From Symbiodinium natans (taxonomy: Eukaryota; Sar; Dinophyceae; Suessiales; Symbiodiniaceae): 64,000 bases of DNA. Made by a program: the position numbers and the translations under genes. Positions within the stretch are counted from its first letter, which is position 1, and every line of letters starts with the position of its first letter. The stretch spans positions 1 through 64,000 of the forward strand of contig CAJNDS010002765.1 in the NCBI GenBank assembly GCA_905221605.1, read 5' to 3'. Shown in pieces: positions 53,801 through 64,000 of this stretch. The notes under the pieces were generated by a model. The model was not told where the DNA came from, ran no database searches, and was given only the letters and a program-made list of their open reading frames with translations.

Positions 53801-56800
53801 TCCATCACAAAATCCTAAGTTGTCCTTCTCTATCTTCCTCTGTACAGTTGATTTCATGCGGTCGTGAAGTCAGTAGAAAAGACATTAAGCATAGAAAGAG
53901 AAGTGGGAAAGCTGCGAATGTTATTTATGTGCCCCAACATATGTGATGTGCTAGTTTTGGCTCACGCCGTGATCTCTGCAGGGGCTTCCGGGATGGGATT
54001 GGGTGTGCCATGCTGCAAGATCGCACTTGTGCTATGCCTTGGCGTCAGCTACTTGCGAGCGCAGGTTGCCTCGCACCGCTTCAGCCGCCGGGTCTGATAC
54101 AGGGTGCTCGCACAGACCTGTTGTCAACACCAGAGGTTTGGATGTCTTGCGACATGGGGGCCACCCGTAGTGTCCACTTTGGAAAATCTCCTTATGCGTG
54201 GGATCCCGTGGGAATCGGTGTGGGCCCCCTAGCGTGCATTGCAGCGGGCGTGGTCACCGCGTTCTCCCAGGACAGTTGCCAGGTATGTGGGCTATGCTCC
54301 AAAATGCGGACAGTCCGCGCACGCATCCGTGCCCTGAACCCCTGAAACCTTTGTCTTACATTTCGGGACCAAGGACGAAGCACAAGAACTCTTTCAAATC
54401 TCGCTACAACCTCGACCATGCTGATGATGAACATCATCCACCTCATGAACCCTGGAGCTCACACCCCATGTTTCCTAAAAGAATCCAGACACGAATGAAA
54501 CGAGCAAGCGAAAACGGAGCACTCACGCGCGTGGTACCGGTGTGGGTCGTGACCACGCCGATTACGCAAGACCGCTTTTCTCAGTAAGTTCAAAAAACAC
54601 CAGATTTTCGATTTTTTCCTTTGGGTAGCTTGGATGGCATGTCAGGGTGTCGGTGGCGCGGCACTTTCAAGTAAAGGCGCTTGATTTTCGCCGTTGTGGG
54701 GGCATCGTGACTGGTGTTTGCTTTTCAGTGGAAGGCAAAACGGGGTTTAGAGGTAAGGTTTGTGCAGTCGGGATCGCGACTGTGTGCTTGAGGGCTTCGG
54801 GCTTCCAGTGTTTTAGGTTTCGGGGTTTAGGGTTTAGGCTACAGGGGTTCAGGCCTGCGTATTTCAGGGTTTCGTGAGCTTGTACGGTTTTGGGTTTCGC
54901 CTTGCGGGAAGTTCTTCACCATTAGATTTGCGGGCATGAAAGACTCGAAATGAGTGCGAAAGACCTGTAAATGTGACAAGAAGCTGTGAATATACAATTC
55001 TGCTTGCTGCGTTGGTTTGTAGGGGAGATGTAATGCAATCATTATAGTTCAAATCTGGTTATGATGATATATGAGAAGAGTATTAAGTTCTATAACTTTC
55101 AATAATTTGCTTAGAAGTTCTGCTTTGTGTGCCGTTCCAAGCTCTTCGTTCTTGTCTTGCTGTTCTTGAAGGTTTGATTCACTTCTTGTATTTCATTGCA
55201 ATCTCACAAGAATGAATCAAAGATCGATATTATTTGCGGTTGTAGTCAGAGGACAGAGTAGAAAGTTGAAATCCATGACAACTGAAACGCAATACATCTT
55301 TGTCATGATGGGGTTCGCGCGTATGCGCACGGAAGCTAATGCCCAAATCTTCTCAGCAAGGCCTGGTGCTGCCGGTTCATCTGCGTTGCCAGCACCTTCC
55401 ATGCCGGCCCAAGCCTCAAGCAACAGTCTGACAGCTGAACCCCTTGACACGATGACACGATGGCAGCTGCTTCAGGAAACTGATGCTCTATATGACTATA
55501 TGCCACAGGGATGAAAGTATGTAAAACCGGAAGCAGATCCCTACAGACTTCCGTCCACGACTGGACAAGACAAGCATCCGTGACTGAAGACCCATGCTGC
55601 AACATCGACGTGCTTAGGATTGGAAGGTACGGTGTGCGTACGGATTTACAAATCCACGTTCCCTCGCGTTCGTTTTGCAGTCTTGGCTTGCGTGGCTCTT
55701 GTTAGTCTTTTCACGCTGCAACATCACCAGCAACTTCGAGTGTGAAGCGAGTAGTCTGCATTGGTTATGGTAGTGTTGCCCTTGGCAGTAAGTTGAATGC
55801 CCGGCAGCCATGCTGGCCACGATTCGGCTGCGTTTGGCAAGGCTTGAACGTGTCACTGAGGTAACCCTCCAAAACGGCGACTATCAGACGTCAAAAAACC
55901 ATCACATGTACTTGACATGTCTTTGCCGAGGCTCTTCCCAGCGGACAGCAAGGTCCCATTGCGGGCGTGTCCACAATTAATGCGAGGCCTGCTCGAACAC
56001 TGAACGCAGTGCTGAACATTTGCCCGTATTGAACCAGCATTTTGCTGGAGTATTTTGCCCCTGTGCCCTTCTGGTTCTACGGTAAGTAGTGCAGCTTAGA
56101 GAAGAGCTTCAGGTTGCCTCAAGCATCCCTCGTCAATCAGCAACAGATGGCCGCATGCTCAGCATGTGTCGAGGGTTTGGGATGCAACCAGACCAATCTC
56201 TTGGCATACTTTGTTTTTTTTCTGCAAGCTTGGTTCCCACTACGATATACAGAATGGGGTGATGTGGGGTGGGTTGCGATGCGTGACAGAAGAGGAGAGC
56301 AGAAAACTTTCCTGCTAGATGCGCATTTAAGTTCCTCCCACGGCCCATGTGACAGCCGCTAATGTTTCAAACTTATCTTTCAAGTGCCAAGGGCGGTGCC
56401 CCGCCTGGCATTCGTCCACCAGGTATGGCCGGAGGCGCGTCTGTCAGGCTTTTCTCCCATCGGATCTGGCGCATGGGCTTGTGGATGTGGTGTGCAAACG
56501 TCAGGCCCAATGGCTCTAGCAGACGATGACGAGGATGATGAACCCAATGCCAAGAAGCCCCGACTCGATGATGGAAGCCTGCAAGCTGAAGAGACATGGG
56601 CCGCCCGCTCAGCCAGAGATCACTTCCACGCTTAGGATGTGCAAAGAAGTGTAGGTAGGTATAGGTACGAAGGAATGAGAAGGACATGTTTCATGAATGC
56701 AGAATCCGCTCCAGAATTGTCCAGGTCCAGAAGCACCCCGTGCCCATAGCTGTGATTGTCCAGGTCCAGCAACACAACTTTAGTGAGTGCAGTGCTCAAG

Positions 56801-57711
56801 TGTGCATGAATGTGCTTGAATTTTTTGCCGCATTGCAGAGTGTGTAAGAGACGCGTTGTCTTGGGAGGTGAACCTTGGTGCTGACGCTTTGGCGGCGGGT
56901 ATTCAGCCTGCCATACCAATCGAAGTGTTCCTCATTTGCATGCAAACCCTCTGGACACCAACACCAGATCCTTCAAACCCTGCTTTCTTCAAGGAAGTCA
57001 GCTATTGAGAGCATTCAATCAAGGAATCTTCCCGCCTTGCTTCGCCCCATCAAGAGCATAGTTGCAGTTGACGCTCTTCCGTACAGTCCTGTTGAGCGGG
57101 ATCAGTTGGAAAAACTTATTGACTGGTCCCTGTCGAGCTGTGTTTTTCTTCGGTATTCAGCTGACGTGGAAAATAGCTTTTTGTGTGAACAATCTTAGAA
57201 CTTGACCTGGACGCGATGATGAGTTCGATTTGTTCTCAAAGGATTCGGACCGAGGCGTCTCCATGCAACAAAACAAAATGGCACGCCTGGTCTTCAAGTT
57301 TTGGATGGATCTGACAATGAGGTCTGTCCGCAACAAGGTGCAAGAGCTCAAAGGAATGCTGGTTCCCAAGGCTCGAATGCAAGATAGGATGAGCGTTTCA
57401 TTCCGGCAGAAGAGCCGGTCATCCTGTCACTGCAGTCACTGCAGTCACTGCAGTCACTGCAGTGCATGGCTGACCCCTTGCAGCAACTTGCAGCACCATG
57501 TAAAAACTCATGTAGAAAATATGTAAAGCCATGCCAGGTAGCAGCCGTCGGTGTGACTGCAGCCGACATGAAGCTCAAGGTGGACAGCGGGAAAGAGTCA
57601 ATTGCTATGTGTTGGCTTGTTGCGGCATCGGCAACCGCAGGTGTCGAGCTCAGGCTACGTCCTGAAGAACGTCGGGGGCACAGTGAGAACAGTTTGTGCA
57701 GCTTCCAGTAG
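47385..57711 (+). CDS. SF3A1: Splicing factor 3A subunit 1 (SF3A1/PRP21), intron-rich gene
   Basis: SF3A1 is a core subunit of the U2 snRNP SF3a complex in the nucleus and helps U2 bind the branch site. The diagnostic region EQMAQIDWHDFVVVETIE (49706-49759) is almost identical to the metazoan protein. In order the gene has SURP1, SURP2 (IIKLTAQFVARN), a charged linker, VRKDY, the central GQLIAAEEMSNHLK|VLLLDPKW region, DLFGTVEEEI, an acidic NLS-like DDEPNAKKPRLDD, and a C-terminal ubiquitin-like domain ending VELRLRPEERRGH then TAG 57709-57711. Introns are numerous and mostly short; those placed are 47773-47822, 48877-48944, 49015-49074, 49118-49193, 49230-49308, 49360-49399, 50846-50957 and 52362-52454, with GC or GT donors. 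Larger gaps (for example 52.9-55.3 kb) must be long introns. The start codon was not found, and a frame slip in SURP1 leaves some doubt about integrity. Confidence 0.9.
48653..48702. repeat. 9-bp tandem repeat tcccatcag/tcccagcag
   Basis: Five to six direct units. If translated in the SF3A1 direction it would read PSVPSVPSVPAVPA or SHQSHQSHQSQQ. It may be a coding linker or intronic. Confidence 0.8.
48822..49117 (+). CDS. SF3A1: SF3A1 SURP2 exons
   Basis: Exon 48822-48876 (after ggctctcag, before gtgtgtgg) encodes APMDTDIIKLTAQFVARN. Exon 48945-49014 encodes EGQKFLIGLTQRESRNPQFDF. Exon 49075-49117 encodes PTHALFGYFTSLVD. Joined they follow the second SURP module of SF3A1 residue by residue, with FDFLKPTHALFGYF equal in length to the human FDFLRPQHSLFNYF. 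Introns of 68 and 60 nt separate them. Upstream, 48653-48702 is a 9-bp repeat that may be linker or intron. Confidence 0.88.
49194..49759 (+). CDS. SF3A1: SF3A1 post-SURP linker and IDWHDFVVVE exons
   Basis: Exons 49194-49229 (AYTKCLMPNKDE), 49309-49359 (VEKLKKCTGNPQEVVDK), 49400-~49480 (LLLVEYWQAMARFAWDEQEE), ~49618-49666 (EEVKEEKVQMRAMLQ) and 49706-49759 (EQMAQIDWHDFVVVETIE). They reproduce the order QYTK…KLKK…NPREVLDQ…RVEWAKF…AQIDWHDFVVVE of SF3A1. Introns of 76, 79 and 40 nt are fixed by alignment and frame. The 10-bp repeat at 49491-49569 lies in the next intron. Confidence 0.88.
49491..49569. repeat. 10-bp tandem repeat agctccgcag/agccccgcag
   Basis: Eight units with one 9-bp copy, inside a SF3A1 intron. 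Each unit ends in cgcag, an acceptor-like word, so it offers many competing AG sites. Confidence 0.85.
50796..52870 (+). CDS. SF3A1: SF3A1 central conserved exons
   Basis: Exon ~50796-50845 (PEEEPIDMEPEIPLPMQ, GC donor) joins exon 50958-~51020 (EPEMKVRKDYVRQKKAAQ), the PPT/VRKDY region. Exon 52294-52361 (APGQLIAAEEMSNHLK) joins 52455-~52520 (VLLLDPKWKHQKDALVERAR), equal in length to ITGEKIPASKMQEHMRIGLLDPRWLEQRD of the human protein. Exon ~52602-52661 (FADDVEANLASFVAKRHG) and exon 52744-~52865 (PDLFGTVEEEIREAAEAGAE) match LDIESSLKQLAERR-TDIFG. Sequence between about 49.8 and 50.8 kb contains charged coding-like pieces (EREEREREEREK) of uncertain exon status. Confidence 0.85.
54805..54865 (+). 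repeat. TTTAGGG-like degenerate tract (in a SF3A1 intron)
   Basis: ttttaggtttcggggtttagggtttaggctacaggggttcagg. Contains two exact tttaggg-type units in a degenerate context. Confidence 0.6.
55316..56635 (+). CDS. SF3A1: SF3A1 Ala/Pro-rich and NLS-like exons
   Basis: Around 55325-55440 a frame reads RTEANAQIFSARPGAAGSSA, then LPAPSMPAQASS, like the low-complexity region before the C-terminus. Around 56388-56635 AKGGAPPGIRPPGM appears in one frame, and MALADDDEDDEPNAKKPRLD, then DGSLQAEETWAARS, in another. The latter matches the DEPTSKKLKTEDSLMPEEEFL segment preceding the ubiquitin-like domain. Exon borders are not resolved. Confidence 0.65.
57266..57711 (+). CDS. SF3A1: SF3A1 C-terminal ubiquitin-like domain exons
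   Basis: Exon ~57266-57378 encodes MARLVFKFWMDLTMRSVRNK, then VQELKGMLVPKARM. It aligns with LVFTLPLTDQVSVIKVKIHEATGMPAGKQKL of the SF3A1 ubiquitin-like domain. A gcaaga donor-like site follows. After the 9-bp repeat at 57424-57462, a frame ending at TAG 57709-57711 gives DSGKESIAMC and VELRLRPEERRGH, matching KDSNSLAYYN…IHLALKERGGRKK. The last codons (SENSLCSFQ) extend past the usual GGRKK end. Internal borders are approximate. Confidence 0.75.
57424..57462. repeat. 9-bp tandem repeat tcactgcag
   Basis: Four direct copies ending in ctgcag, within the final introns of SF3A1. As with 49491-49569, each unit ends in an AG that could act as a splice acceptor. Confidence 0.85.
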
Positions 57712-60700
57712 TTGCTTCCAGCAGGTTTGCAGCGTGAGATGCAAATCAGGCTCACTCTCTGGCCTTCTACAACATTGGGTTCGCATCTCACATGGTTAAG
57801 GATGCTGCACATCTGTGTAGTAACGGGAGCCACCAGCCTCCTGCACTGAGGCCTGGCAACATCATCGAGTTGTCGAGAAAAACGCGTGGGGGAAAGTGAT
57901 GGGTATGAGCCTTGGGCTGTTGCACGGACGGCTTTCCAGCCTTCACACACTGCAAGGATCCTGTCCGATTGACTGCACTTGCTGTCCACAGGCTTGCCGG
58001 CTTGACGTGCAGCACGAAGCAGACGGCCCTCGCGAGTCTAGGGGCGGCCAAAAGCAAGGGCAACAAGACACAATAGAAGCAGCTAAGTTCGTACGAGACT
58101 GGTTGTCCTTGTGACGCGTTGCGGTCTTCAGATGCACGCACTTGCACATGATGCCATGGACTAAGTTCCCAAAGTTCTCCAAAATAGAATTACGTCGATG
58201 AAGCATTTTTGGCTGACATTTTCCGCCCTTGAGGTTGAGTTCCTTTCGCACCCATGCAGATTGCCCATGCAGGTGTGTGTTGGCGCATGTTACAAGGTTT
58301 GTGGCGATTGAGACTGATGGATATTGGAAGCAACTACGCCGGCCGAACCAAGTGTGCCGTTTTCGTCTCAAACTGCGCGAGTCCATGCCGTATTGTCTAT
58401 CGGTCGTGCCGCTTGAGCAGCACTAGCAGGCAATGAGGCTTCCGAGGCCTTCTGAGATCCTGTTGGTTCGCTTCGCTTCTAGTAAGCCATGGGGGTGGGG
58501 TTGTGTTCCCCAAAAAGGTACAGCAAGGCGGGCTTCGCATGGCAAACTTCCCTTCATGGCTCCCTTCATGGCTCCTGGGTTCGGGAACATGAACCCAAGG
58601 CAAATCTCGAAAAGAATATGCGAGGAGTGCCAGACCACAAGTCGGGCTTGCCCCGGGCTACAGGCTGGCGGGCTTGCCGGAAAAGCTTGCTCAGAGGAAC
58701 CCGCGCAGATCGCGCTCTCGCAATTGCTCCTCGAGTCAGGAAAAGTGCTCGTGAGTCCCACCGCCTGAGTCGACCCAAGTCGAAAACAGAAGGACATTCC
58801 CAGAGACACCTGAAAGCTCATGATCTCGGATGTGCTAGGGTTTGTGGGTTTTGTTTAGGGCTTATGGTTTCGGATTAGGGTTTACCGAATCTGGCTGATT
58901 TTGAGATAAGGCCCCCCAGAGTCCATTGCAGAAGGGCCCCCCCGTCAAAATCTGGGAAGTCCTAAAAGTTTATGTATGCTCACAGATGTGCCAGGGTTTG
59001 GGGTTTAGGGTTCAGGGTTTCGGGTTTTTAGGGTTTGGGTCAGGGTTTTTCGGGGTTTGGTGATAAGTGGGCTTTAAAGATGTCAGGGTTGTAGAGACTA
59101 TGTCTTATGCGCTCTGCGTCGGACACAAAGGATTCCAGGGCCTATGAGGCTTGGGGCCACATTGATAAGCAATGTTTCTGGGTTCATGACTTCGTTTTTT
59201 AAGGGTGTAGGGCTGCAGGGTGCATTCGGCGTATTCAAAGTTTCAGGACTTGAAAGGTTCAGAGATTTCAGAGTTTTGGATGGTCAAGCTCAATGCCTGT
59301 TTTCCTGCGGCTTTCTGATTCGCATGTTTTTGTTTTCTTTTTTTATGACTCGTGCTGCTTTGTTTTCTGACTAATTTTTCCCGACCCGCCGGTCACCCAT
59401 CATTGACCACTACCTGGCCGGTTGGAGTGCCATCTTTGGGCTTGTCGATCTCCAGCAAGTTTGCCCCGAGCTTGGAGATTTTTCAAATGGGAGCACGAAG
59501 GCTTACAACTGGAGTGCTCGAGATCTCCGGATGAAGACACATACAAGCATTGGTCGAGAACTTTTGTTAAGCTCATGGTTTACCAATTCCGAGTGCCGTA
59601 CTTTCGCGGCGTCAAGCTCCAACGTGCATTGGATCTGCAGCAAAAACCCTTTCATTCCGACTTCGTCACAGCATTGGTACGAGTAGTATGCTTAAAGCGC
59701 TTCTGGTCAGTTCCACCCGACCTGGGCCCAAGACAGCCGGCCAACTTTCTCATTCGTTAGCTGAGCAAATTCTATGTTTTTTCTGGGTTTGGCTCTTAGG
59801 CACACAAGGTCTACTGCAATGCAGTCTCACCAAGACACTTGGAGTTGTCCCACGCGCGCTCGCGCACCGGTGTTGCAGTCTTTGAAAAGGGGGGTCATCC
59901 CACTCCTGCTCTTCCCAATAGCGAAGGATTGTGGTTTTGAAAGTGTTGTTTAGGTTTTGGGGTTTTGACGGGACTTGTATTTGGAGCTTCCAAACACCTT
60001 CGAATCCTGCACCACCACAGAAAAGCAATTACAGCCAAGAAGGAAAACCCGCAGATGCTCACTGCCCGACGGGTTTTCCTGGGTTTTCGTTGTTATTGTT
60101 CACATCCAAGGGCCATTGTGCGATGACGGCGGACAGTCACCTGGGCGAGACTGGGCCCCAGCAGGAGCAAATCTGAGATGGGGTAGCTTTGCCACGTTTT
60201 GCCACCCTCTCATTCACCACTCCAAGATAGGAAGCGGTGAATAGGCAGCAGTGCAGTTGATACATCTCAGCATCTCGACCAAGGGGTGGGAAACCCGATT
60301 AAACAGGACGTCGAGACGAAGTTTCAGAGAGGAGATCCAGTTCGCCCAAAGCTGAGTTGACGGTCCAGCTGACGGTCTCGGGAAAGTTGGGAACGTTAAT
60401 GGTTCGTGCGCTTGAAACATGTCTGTAGAAAGGTGAGAGCACTTGAAGTGTAACATCCCATGTTAAGCAAATCTGCGTGGGACCGCAAATTTGTGTTCTG
60501 GTGGGCTTTTGGCGGGTTTCGGAGCAGAGTAACACCCTAGCGACACCGGCTACTTCGCATTGGGCAAGGACGCCTAGAACATGAACCTTGCATTGTAAGC
60601 CTTGTGTTGCTGTTGAAAAGTCACCTGCTCTACTCCGGCACAGGCCCTTTAAAGGTTCAACCCAAACAAGATTTCATAACCTTTGTGACGCACTCCTCTT

Positions 60701-63700
60701 TCCACCTAATTGTTGTGAAGCTGTCTGAGTCCCCCCGAGCCGCAATTGCCTTGCGTTTCTCCTGTGCGTTTTTGCGTTCAGAGGTGCAAGCAAGATGTGG
60801 ACACCGGTGCAGGGCTTCTTTGGCTCTGGGACGACAGGCACGTTCGCCGCACTTGCAATGTGCTGTTGGCTTGCGCAGATGCCAGCTGGCGCGCAATGCC
60901 GGCTCGACAGGCACTCTGATTCGGCAGTCTTTAAGGGCCAAGGGCGATTCCATCTTGCTGAACTTGCCGAACCCCGAGGTGCAGCCATGGCTGCTTTTTT
61001 TTTTTATTTTTAAGAGAGAGGTTTCGTTCTGCGCGGCTGGGGTCCCGTGGGTGCCGGCAGGCAGCCGCATCTGCGGCTGCATCGATGCCTCCACCTTGGT
61101 CGCGAGCTTACTGCAGCTTACTTCTGTATGACCCTCCTCAACTACCACAGAAATCCACAGATCCCGTTGTAGATAATGCGTTGGGATTCCCCCACTTTGG
61201 AAGTGGCCGACGGAGCTTCGAGAGCAGCCGCGGGTTGAACGTGGCTTCAGCAGACTTTGGCTGTTTCTTCTTGAAGCCAAGGCAAGTCCCACCTCTCAGC
61301 CAGCAGGCACGCCATTTTACGCTTCACGTCGCGCAGGTGGAAAGGTGTATCGCGTTGCGACGTTTGTGCTTTTTGTCAGCTGCTCGCCAGTCGTCGCTCT
61401 TCCGGAGTTCCTGTTTTCCAGGTCGCCGCAAGTATTGTTTTTTCAAAGCTCGGAAGCTTTGGAAGCTAACACGGGACGCTCTTTGTTATTGACAGTCCTT
61501 TGCCGGGCCATGAAGTGCTTCTGATGCTGGCTCTTCGGGCATAGTCTTGGGTAGCCTCTGTGCACTGCTTCTTCTTGCACTAGATGCTGTGACCTTCGTG
61601 GTCTGCACCAATGCAGCTGAAGTGCTGCAGCGTGTTCATTGTGGCCCAGCTCAAGTTCTTCAACTTCCTCACCCTTCCCCAAATATTCTTCATGGCACCA
61701 TCGTAATGCCTCGCAAGCCTCCGAGAAACCCTTCGGAGGACCTTACAAAGGCCTGCGCAATTTTTTCATAGATGTTGCCAAGTACGACAGCAGTCTAGAA
61801 GCCAACCGAGTGAGGTCACGTGTCCGGCCGAGCCCAACGTGTTTCATAATGCGGTATGTGCTGCAATTTGCAAGCATACCAATCTTAGGGCATGAGTGCG
61901 CTTGAGCAGCTTTGCCGTTTTTGAGATTTGACAGGCGGTGCTGGCTGTGAGCTCGCACATGACCTGGCTCGGCAAGGTCGACAAAGTCGAGGCGACCCTG
62001 AGCAATCTCGTTTTCTTCTTGGCATCAGCAGCACTGCCCAGATTAGGCAGCAACCGGTCAACACACGAGCCGGAGCCAGCTTGAGACGAAGCTTTGTGAG
62101 GCCCTTTGTGTTTTTCGGGAGGGCATGCTTCTGTGAAGCGAGATCGAAGAGAGAGATGGAACGAACGGTTCAAAGCTGCCATCATGTCACAGGATCGAGT
62201 TCCCCTTGAAGCCCAGCTCGTGGGAGCGGACTTGGCGTCGTTGTTGTGAGGCACTGGGCTTGCCAAGTTTTCTTCCGATAATCGACAAGTCGTCGAGTGA
62301 TGGCGATGTCTTGGAATGTCTTCGAAGCCTCAGTGTTCCTTTGTTTGTTCTAGAGCGTAAAGAGTGCATGAAGTAAAATCAACATCTTGCCAGGATTTCG
62401 AGAATGCAACATGCACACCCATTGTGTCGTTAGCATGGCCGTCAAAACGGCCTGCAGAAACGAAAGCCTTTCCGTTTGGCACCTGTCAGATGGGGTTATG
62501 CTGTCGCTTACGCGTGAGAGGAGAACGACCGCTCACTTAGTACCTTCAAGCTGCTTATTGTTTTATGTCTCGGCGTCTATGAAACAGCACCGATCTTCCT
62601 GATGGGAGGCCTGAAGCGAATTGTTTTCACCATCATCATAGCGCACATAGCTCTGGTTGTGCTGTTCTCATCTGAACTGCATCACCACGTTGTTAGTGAA
62701 ATTGCATGTCAGGGGCCAATTGGAAGCGAAGTATCTTCCTTCCTGCTCTAGCCCCTAGCATCGCAAGCGCAAGGTGCCCCTCCAAGCTCTCACGTGTTCG
62801 TTTTGCCCTAAGTCTCGCTTTTGATGTTTGTGACTTGCCTCGTAGCGAGATGTTGAGTCAGCCAGTCCAGCAGATTCATTGTCGGGCGCAACTGTCGCCA
62901 GACCATGGTGCTTGCCGTACAAGCTATACTTAAGATAACCAGCGACATGCGGGGACTCCGTTGACTTTGCATCTTCATCCTTTTGACGCTCCCTTTCTCA
63001 GAATTCTCAGCGAAGCACCCCATGCGAGTCGCCCAATGATATGTTCGTCATCGCAAGGTCTGAAATCAGAAGTAGTTTGCAACGGGTGAGGCTCTGGTCT
63101 TGGAGTCCCTAAAGACTGTCTTGCCGCTCATTTGAACTCGTCTCTATTCTGGTGGCCCATGAATCGCAGCCACAACTGCTTGATGCTTGGATGCATTGGC
63201 TATCCGTTTGTCCATAACTGGGGAAACGAGCCTTGATTGTCCGACAAGCCACAGAGTTTAACGCTGAGCATTGAGAAGCCTGACATGCAAGCATATGCAA
63301 ACCCACACAAGTGTGTCGTGGCGTGCCGTCGCAGCAAGCATCGGTTCGAAGGACAAATCGACTCGCGTCGAGAAACTCTAGGCGACCCACCAATTGGATC
63401 CAAGAACAATAGGATACAGTAGGTCTGTCCAATCTCGGTCAAACAGTCCGATCTGGCTGCCATGCGTTCGGGAACCGAGAAACTCCTGTCAGCGGGACAT
63501 GAAAGGGCTTGACGATAGCGCATGTCTTCGATACACCCGCATTGCTCAAGCCCAGAAGCGACCTTTGTCAACAAAAGCTTGGGTGGTTTTCCCAGGCAGA
63601 GAATGTTTGCCCCAGACTCAATAGACCCTGAACCGATTCTAGTCTTTCATCGGCTTGCTTCTGTCCAACTACAACGAGTCTAAGCAGCACTGTAAAAGGC

Positions 63701-64000
63701 AACCAGGGGTACTGAGAAGGACCTCTCTACCCTTGCACTGCAAAGCTACATGGTCATTCGGAATGTCACTTACAACTCCAACTTCACTGTTGTTTCTTGA
63801 TTGGCTCATGCGATTGAAGCCTATGAGTTTTTGGTTTCTGCTTGACAACTGTTGCACATGTGGGCTTGGGATGTGCATGCCTCGGACTTGTCATGGGAAG
63901 TTGACATGCCTTGCATGGGCAATCATGGGCATGACATTCACGGAATTTTACTGGTTCATTTCAGCTCAGCCAAGGAGAGGCCTCGCACGTCGCCGTTAAT
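57712..64000. other. Region without recognised genes
   Basis: Apart from the telomere-like tracts, no domain was identified. Stretches with coding character on the plus strand are ~59395-59525 (IIDHYLAGWSAIFGLVDLQQ), ~61625-61710 (FIVAQLKFFNFLTLPQIFFM), ~61735-61810 (GLRNFFIDVAKYDSSLEANR) and 61934-62040 (HMTWLGKVDKVEATLSNLVF). Some follow acceptor-like cag sites. They may be exons of one split gene, but I cannot name it. Confidence 0.35.
58840..59075 (+). repeat. TTTAGGG-like degenerate tracts
   Basis: Two clusters: 58840-58885 (gctagggtttgtgggttttg, tttagggcttatgg, ttagggttt) and 58990-59065 (gggtttggggtttagggttc, agggtttcgggtttttaggg). TTTAGGG is the plant-type telomere unit that, from memory, has also been reported in dinoflagellates. 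The units are too degenerate to be a chromosome end and look like interstitial decayed telomeric repeats. Confidence 0.6.

Noticed and set aside
60657-61292. 211-codon minus-strand ORF
   Set aside because: Open but without motifs, and overlapped by an equally open plus-strand frame (60604-61131). I could not decide which, if either, is coding.
1-64000. tRNA, rRNA, snRNA, CRISPR or bacterial-type promoters
   Set aside because: Looked for tRNA-like arms, conserved rRNA words, regularly spaced palindromic repeats and operon-like spacing; none were convincing by eye.

Overview
The window looks like nuclear DNA of a dinoflagellate, probably Suessiales/Symbiodiniaceae-like; that lineage is an inference. 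Supporting signs are sparse genes among abundant decayed retroelements, genes cut by very short introns using both GC-AG and GT-AG borders, large arrays of FNIP-like repeats, and a copia-type element carrying a methyltransferase-like tail. No rRNA, tRNA, CRISPR array or bacterial operon is visible.

Layout. 0-7.5 kb: minisatellites, an AT-rich tract, a CCACCA tract and dispersed repeats; no recognisable gene. 7.7-9.2 kb (+): a CCCH zinc-finger protein with an MLLE (PABC) domain. It is open end to end once two introns of 51 and 55 nt are removed; the first behaves like a newly inserted intron flanked by an 18-bp duplication. 9.2-14.6 kb: gene-poor with short repeats. 14.6-24.6 kb (-): a copia-type retrotransposon. 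It has a 2489-codon gag-protease-integrase-RT-RNase H frame, a second 564-codon ORF nested in another frame between protease and integrase, a one-base break near the end of RNase H, and a methyltransferase-like 3' module. A separate 305-codon ORF lies downstream. 24.6-33 kb: simple repeats, a second methyltransferase-like module at 30 kb (+), and an unusual set of nested direct repeats (A-B-A-C-D-C) at 31.4-32.9 kb. 33-37 kb (-): an RNase H remnant, a ~180-bp tandem array and a third methyltransferase-like module. 37.4-41.9 kb (-): about 4.5 kb of FNIP-like repeats, interrupted by a 210-bp, ~22% GC fragment of a protein-kinase domain that is in frame with the repeats. 42.3-45.1 kb (-): a decayed RT-RNase H gene of a second retroelement class. 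45.6-46.2 kb (+): GC-rich remains of a phage-tail-type protein with a peptidase-S74-like chaperone. 47.4-57.7 kb (+): a split gene for splicing factor SF3A1 (PRP21), with both SURP modules, the central conserved region and the C-terminal ubiquitin-like domain. 57.7-64 kb: degenerate TTTAGGG-like tracts and unassigned sequence with a few possible exons.

The two recognisable host genes both concern RNA (a zinc-finger/MLLE protein and a core U2 snRNP protein). The rest is mostly mobile-element debris. The most unusual points are the insertion-like intron in the MLLE domain, the nested ORF in the copia element, and the AT-rich kinase fragment inside the FNIP array. All identifications are from reading; no database search was run.
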